Source of the DNA: an uncultured Sphingomonas sp.
GTDB lineage: Bacteria; Pseudomonadota; Alphaproteobacteria; Sphingomonadales; Sphingomonadaceae
DNA length: 64,000 nucleotides
Direction of reading: 5' to 3'
Assembly (NCBI RefSeq): GCF_946478955.1
Contig: NZ_CAMLDL010000001.1
Span: forward strand, 124,001 to 188,000
Below are positions 61,570 to 64,000 of this stretch, piece by piece. Each line of letters opens with the position of its first letter. Position 1 is the first letter of the stretch. A program made the position numbers and the translations under genes. The notes under the pieces are model-generated. The model was not told where the DNA came from, searched no databases, and saw nothing but the letters and a program-made list of their open reading frames with translations.

Positions 61570-63078
61570 CTAATTTCGCGGCGCCTGCCGACGATAACTT
61601 AAGGCCTCTGCGATATGGATTCGGCCGACTTTGTCGACGCCGGCGAGGTCCGCGATTGTCCGGGCGACCCTGAGCATGCGGTGGAACCCTCGCGCGCTGA
61701 GGCGCATGGCGACGGCGGCATCGGCGAGCAATTGTCGCCCCCCTTCGTCCGGGGTTGCCGCCTCGTCGAGCAAATCTCCATCCGCCTCTGCGTTGGTCCG
61801 CACACCGTGCCCGCGATATCGTTCGACCTGAATCGCACGGGCGGCGGCAACCCGCGATGCGACATGGGCGCTGCCTTCGGCCGGTGGCGGCAGCGTCAGG
61901 TCGGCTGCGCTGACCGCCTGCACCTCAACATGTAGATCGATCCGGTCGAGCAAAGGACCGGACAATCGTGCCTGATAATCAGCCGCGCAGCGCGGCGCGC
62001 GCGAACAGGCAAGCGCAGGATCGCCAAGATGCCCGCAGCGGCACGGGTTCATCGCCGCCACCAGCTGCACCTGGGCCGGAAAGGTGACGTGCATATTGGC
62101 GCGGGCGACGCTGACCGTTCCGGTTTCGAGGGGTTGGCGAAGCGAATCGAGCACGCCGCGCTGAAATTCCGGCAATTCGTCGAGAAAAAGCACGCCCAGA
62201 TGCGCCAGACTAATCTCGCCTGGCCGAACCTTTAGGCCGCCGCCAACCAAGGCGGGCATCGATGCGCTGTGGTGAGGTGCGCGATATGGTCTGCGCCGCC
62301 GCAACCGCCCTGCCTCCAGTTCCCCTGCTACGCTCGCCACCATCGATACTTCCAGCGCCTCTGACGGGTCGAGCGGTGGCAGAATTCCGGGGAGGCAAGA
62401 GGCGAGCAGCGATTTGCCGGCACCTGGCGGCCCGCTCATCAGGAGGTTGTGGCCCCCAGCAGCTGCAATTTCCAACGCGCGCTTTGCCACTTCCTGACCT
62501 TTTACCTGCTTGAGATCAGGGCCACCGACGGGCGGCTCTGCCTCACCTGGCTCCGGCGCGCGCAGCAATTGCAGACCCTTGAAATGCGACAGCAGTGCCA
62601 GAAGGTCGGGCGCGGCCAGCACCTCAACCTCACCCGCCCAGGCTGCTTCCGCGCCTTGCGAGACCGGGCAAATCAGCCCCATGTCCCTGCTCGACGCATG
62701 GAGCGCCGCAAGGAGGACGCCGGGCGAAGGCGCGATCCGCCCGTCCAGCCCCAGTTCACCCACGGCTACGAAATGCGACAGACTTTCGACGTCGACCGCA
62801 CCGATGGCTGCCAGCATCGCCAACGCAATCGGAAGATCGAAATGCGACCCTTCCTTGGGCAAGTCCGCGGGCGACAGGTTGACGATGATCCGTTTCGGCG
62901 GGAGCGAAAGGCCAATAGCGTTCAGCGCCGCGCGCACGCGTTCGCGGCTTTCGGCCACGGCCTTGTCTGGCAATCCGACAATAATGATGGCCGGAAGTCC
63001 GGCGGTTAGCTGGACCTGCACCTCAACCGCGCGAGCTTCCAGTCCAAGGTATGCCACAGTGGCAACGGTCGCGACCAT
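61570..63078 (-). CDS. comM: YifB/ComM-family Mg-chelatase-like AAA ATPase
   Basis: ComM is a hexameric helicase that aids branch migration during natural transformation. The 502-residue protein has an N-terminal Lon-like domain (LTAGLPAIIIVGLPDKAVAE), Walker A SGPPGAGKSLLASCLPG (about 218), Walker B LGVLFLDELPEF (about 298), the Cys group CRCGHLGDPALACSRAPRC and the C-terminal Mg-chelatase domain with SARGFHRMLRVARTIADL. Normal length. Confidence 0.94.
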   Translation of the reverse strand: MVATVATVAYLGLEARAVEVQVQLTAGLPAIIIVGLPDKAVAESRERVRAALNAIGLSLPPKRIIVNLSPADLPKEGSHFDLPIALAMLAAIGAVDVESLSHFVAVGELGLDGRIAPSPGVLLAALHASSRDMGLICPVSQGAEAAWAGEVEVLAAPDLLALLSHFKGLQLLRAPEPGEAEPPVGGPDLKQVKGQEVAKRALEIAAAGGHNLLMSGPPGAGKSLLASCLPGILPPLDPSEALEVSMVASVAGELEAGRLRRRRPYRAPHHSASMPALVGGGLKVRPGEISLAHLGVLFLDELPEFQRGVLDSLRQPLETGTVSVARANMHVTFPAQVQLVAAMNPCRCGHLGDPALACSRAPRCAADYQARLSGPLLDRIDLHVEVQAVSAADLTLPPPAEGSAHVASRVAAARAIQVERYRGHGVRTNAEADGDLLDEAATPDEGGRQLLADAAVAMRLSARGFHRMLRVARTIADLAGVDKVGRIHIAEALSYRRQAPRN

Positions 63079-63209
63079 TTATCGATCGCCCCGGTTTATG
63101 GAACGCAACATTCCCCCTATCTTCGGCACCGCCAAGTTTATCGCCGCCGAAACATTCCGCAAGCGGGGCCTTGCGGAGCCGCGCCGCAACGACGAAGTAT
63201 GCAGGCAAG

Positions 63210-63542
63210 ATGTGGACCAAGGATCAATGGCGCCAGTTTGGAAATCGGCCAATCGTGCAGACGACGATTTTCGTCGCCGGCGTGGTTCTGATCATTCTGT
63301 CGCCGATTATTGGCGCCTTGCCCGGGCCGGGCGGAATTTTCGTTTTCGCCGCCGGATTGGCGATGGTCCTGCGCACCAGTCGTTGGGCGCGCCGCCGCTA
63401 TGTGCATTTCAAACGCTGGCAACCAAAGGCGGGGCGCTGGACCGACTGGGGCCTGCGCCGCCGCAGCCACATTCGCCGCGAGGCGATCCGCAAGGAGCGC
63501 GAAAAGGGTGAAACCAACCCGGAAATCTCCGAACGGCGTTGA
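63210..63542 (+). CDS. PGPGW-type small membrane protein
   Basis: A 110-residue protein with one or two membrane segments around IIGALPGPGGIFVFAAGLAM, the PGPGW-family signature, followed by a basic C-terminus (RRSHIRREAIRKEREK). Function unknown. ATG at 63210; the open frame upstream to 63051 has no typical start features. Ends just before the rpmH promoter. Confidence 0.82.
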   Translation: MWTKDQWRQFGNRPIVQTTIFVAGVVLIILSPIIGALPGPGGIFVFAAGLAMVLRTSRWARRRYVHFKRWQPKAGRWTDWGLRRRSHIRREAIRKEREKGETNPEISERR

Positions 63543-63567
63543 CTTTGATACACTCCCAGACTATCGG
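63539..63567 (+). promoter_or_regulatory. Promoter of rpmH-rnpA
   Basis: TTGACT (63539-63544) and TATCGG (63562-63567) with a 17-bp spacer. The -35 overlaps the end of the upstream gene. Start of transcription is expected near 63574, before the hairpin 63581-63601. Confidence 0.6.
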
Positions 63568-63580
63568 CGCCCTCAACAAC

Positions 63581-63601
63581 GGCCGCTTCGGCGGCCCTTT
63601 T
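63581..63601 (+). terminator. Terminator-like hairpin in the rpmH leader
   Basis: GGCCGC-TTCG-GCGGCC followed by CTTTTC. It ends 18 bp before the rnpA ATG and 25 bp before the rpmH ATG. It may end the upstream gene's message, or attenuate rpmH-rnpA if transcription starts at the promoter 63539-63567. Confidence 0.7.
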
Positions 63602-63619
63602 CATTCGATTTTTGAAAGC

Positions 63620-64000
63620 ATGAGCGATGAAGCGCACGTTCCAGCCCAGCAACCTCGTCCGCAAGCGGCGTCACGGATTCCGCAACCGCATGGCGACGGT
63701 CGGTGGCCGCAAGGTGCTGAATGCTCGCCGCGCCCGCGGCCGCAAGAAGCTCAGCGCTTAGTCACCCTTACGAAGCGTAGCGATTTTCTGGCCGCCAACC
63801 GCGGCCAGCGCGCGCCTATGCCTGGATTCGTCCTGCTGGTCCGCCGCCGTGATGACGGCGCGCCCACCATGCGGGTCGGCTATACCGTGACCAAGAAGAT
63901 CGGCAATGCGGTAGTTCGCAACCGCATGAAACGCCGCTTTCGGGCCCTCGTTCGCGACATTATGCCGATCTATGGCGTCGAAGGCGCTGACCACGTCCTG
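63620..64000 (+). CDS. rnpA: RNase P protein component (partial, extended N-terminus enclosing rpmH)
   Basis: Protein subunit of RNase P, which matures tRNA 5' ends. The conserved part starts with [20 protein letters not shown] (coded from about 63758) and includes the RNR motif [20 protein letters not shown]. The frame runs without a stop from ATG 63620 to the window end, and between 63623 and 63817 it contains no ATG, GTG or TTG. So the only ordinary start that keeps the conserved LTKR block is ATG 63620, giving a ~46-residue Pro/Gln/Arg-rich extension read across rpmH. The C-terminus is beyond the window. Confidence 0.88.
   Translation, partial: MSDEAHVPAQQPRPQAASRIPQPHGDGRWPQGAECSPRPRPQEAQRLVTLTKRSDFLAANRGQRAPMPGFVLLVRRRDDGAPTMRVGYTVTKKIGNAVVRNRMKRRFRALVRDIMPIYGVEGADHVL
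63627..63761 (+). CDS. rpmH: 50S ribosomal protein L34
   Basis: A 44-residue, very basic protein with the L34 sequence pattern [18 protein letters not shown], then [20 protein letters not shown]. It belongs to the large ribosomal subunit near the exit tunnel. The ATG at 63627 is 7 bp after the rnpA ATG; the whole gene lies inside the rnpA frame. Confidence 0.97.
   Translation: MKRTFQPSNLVRKRRHGFRNRMATVGGRKVLNARRARGRKKLSA

Overview
The window looks like a chromosomal segment of an alphaproteobacterium, most likely of the order Sphingomonadales. The flanks carry the alphaproteobacterial order zapA - 6S RNA - 5-formyl-THF cyclo-ligase, a DUF2842 protein, an SleB-type cell wall hydrolase, comM and rpmH/rnpA, all GC-rich. 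Host sequence occupies about 1-5581 (transketolase, zapA, ssrS, fau, DUF2842, cell wall hydrolase, tRNA-Asp, AI-2E family transporter) and about 60880-64000 (DUF805 protein, comM, PGPGW membrane protein, rpmH, rnpA).

Between these lies an integrative and conjugative element (ICE) of about 55.3 kb. It is inserted exactly in the anticodon loop of a host tRNA-Leu(CAA) gene. The 3' part of that tRNA is at 5537-5590 and the 5' part at 60871-60910. A 9-bp core is repeated at both junctions. A 22-bp direct repeat (probable integrase arm sites) lies exactly 76 bp inside each core. The tRNA is not restored at either junction. Instead the element carries a complete, different tRNA-Leu(CAA) at 59325-59409, just downstream of its tyrosine integrase.

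The left third of the element is metal resistance. A long minus-strand series (20932 to 6738) encodes a MerT-like importer, a GDCCVxC protein, two short CDF-like transporters, a methyltransferase, a cytochrome c-FTR1 permease, and a czcN-I-C-B-A / cadA / czcD set for Zn/Cd/Co efflux. It starts at a MerR-type promoter divergent from two tandem merR-like regulators. A plus-strand copper/silver set (cusCBA, cusF and two small Cys/Met-rich secreted proteins) follows. A third set (arsR, arsC, ACR3, arsH) lies at 42.2-44.8 kb.

The middle (29.7-42.1 kb) is a complete VirB/VirD4 type IV secretion operon (virB1-6, virB8-11, virD4, an LPD7 protein, an EexN-like lipoprotein and a small secreted protein in the VirB7 region). 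Relaxase and MobC-like genes, an IncP/Ti-type nic-like sequence and a large hairpin mark oriT near 46.5 kb. Right of oriT is a probable leading region, all minus strand: DUF1289, a RES/Xre toxin-antitoxin pair, DUF736, a large ParB-like protein, DUF2958 and an ArdC-type anti-restriction protein, with two gene-free, hairpin-bearing stretches. Then come a complete four-gene Qat anti-phage system, a Fic protein, the replacement tRNA-Leu and the integrase.

Two host features deserve attention. The rnpA frame is open from an ATG 7 bp before rpmH, so that rpmH is nested inside rnpA. The closing stem of the 6S RNA overlaps the first codons of fau. All calls are from reading the sequence; no searches were run.
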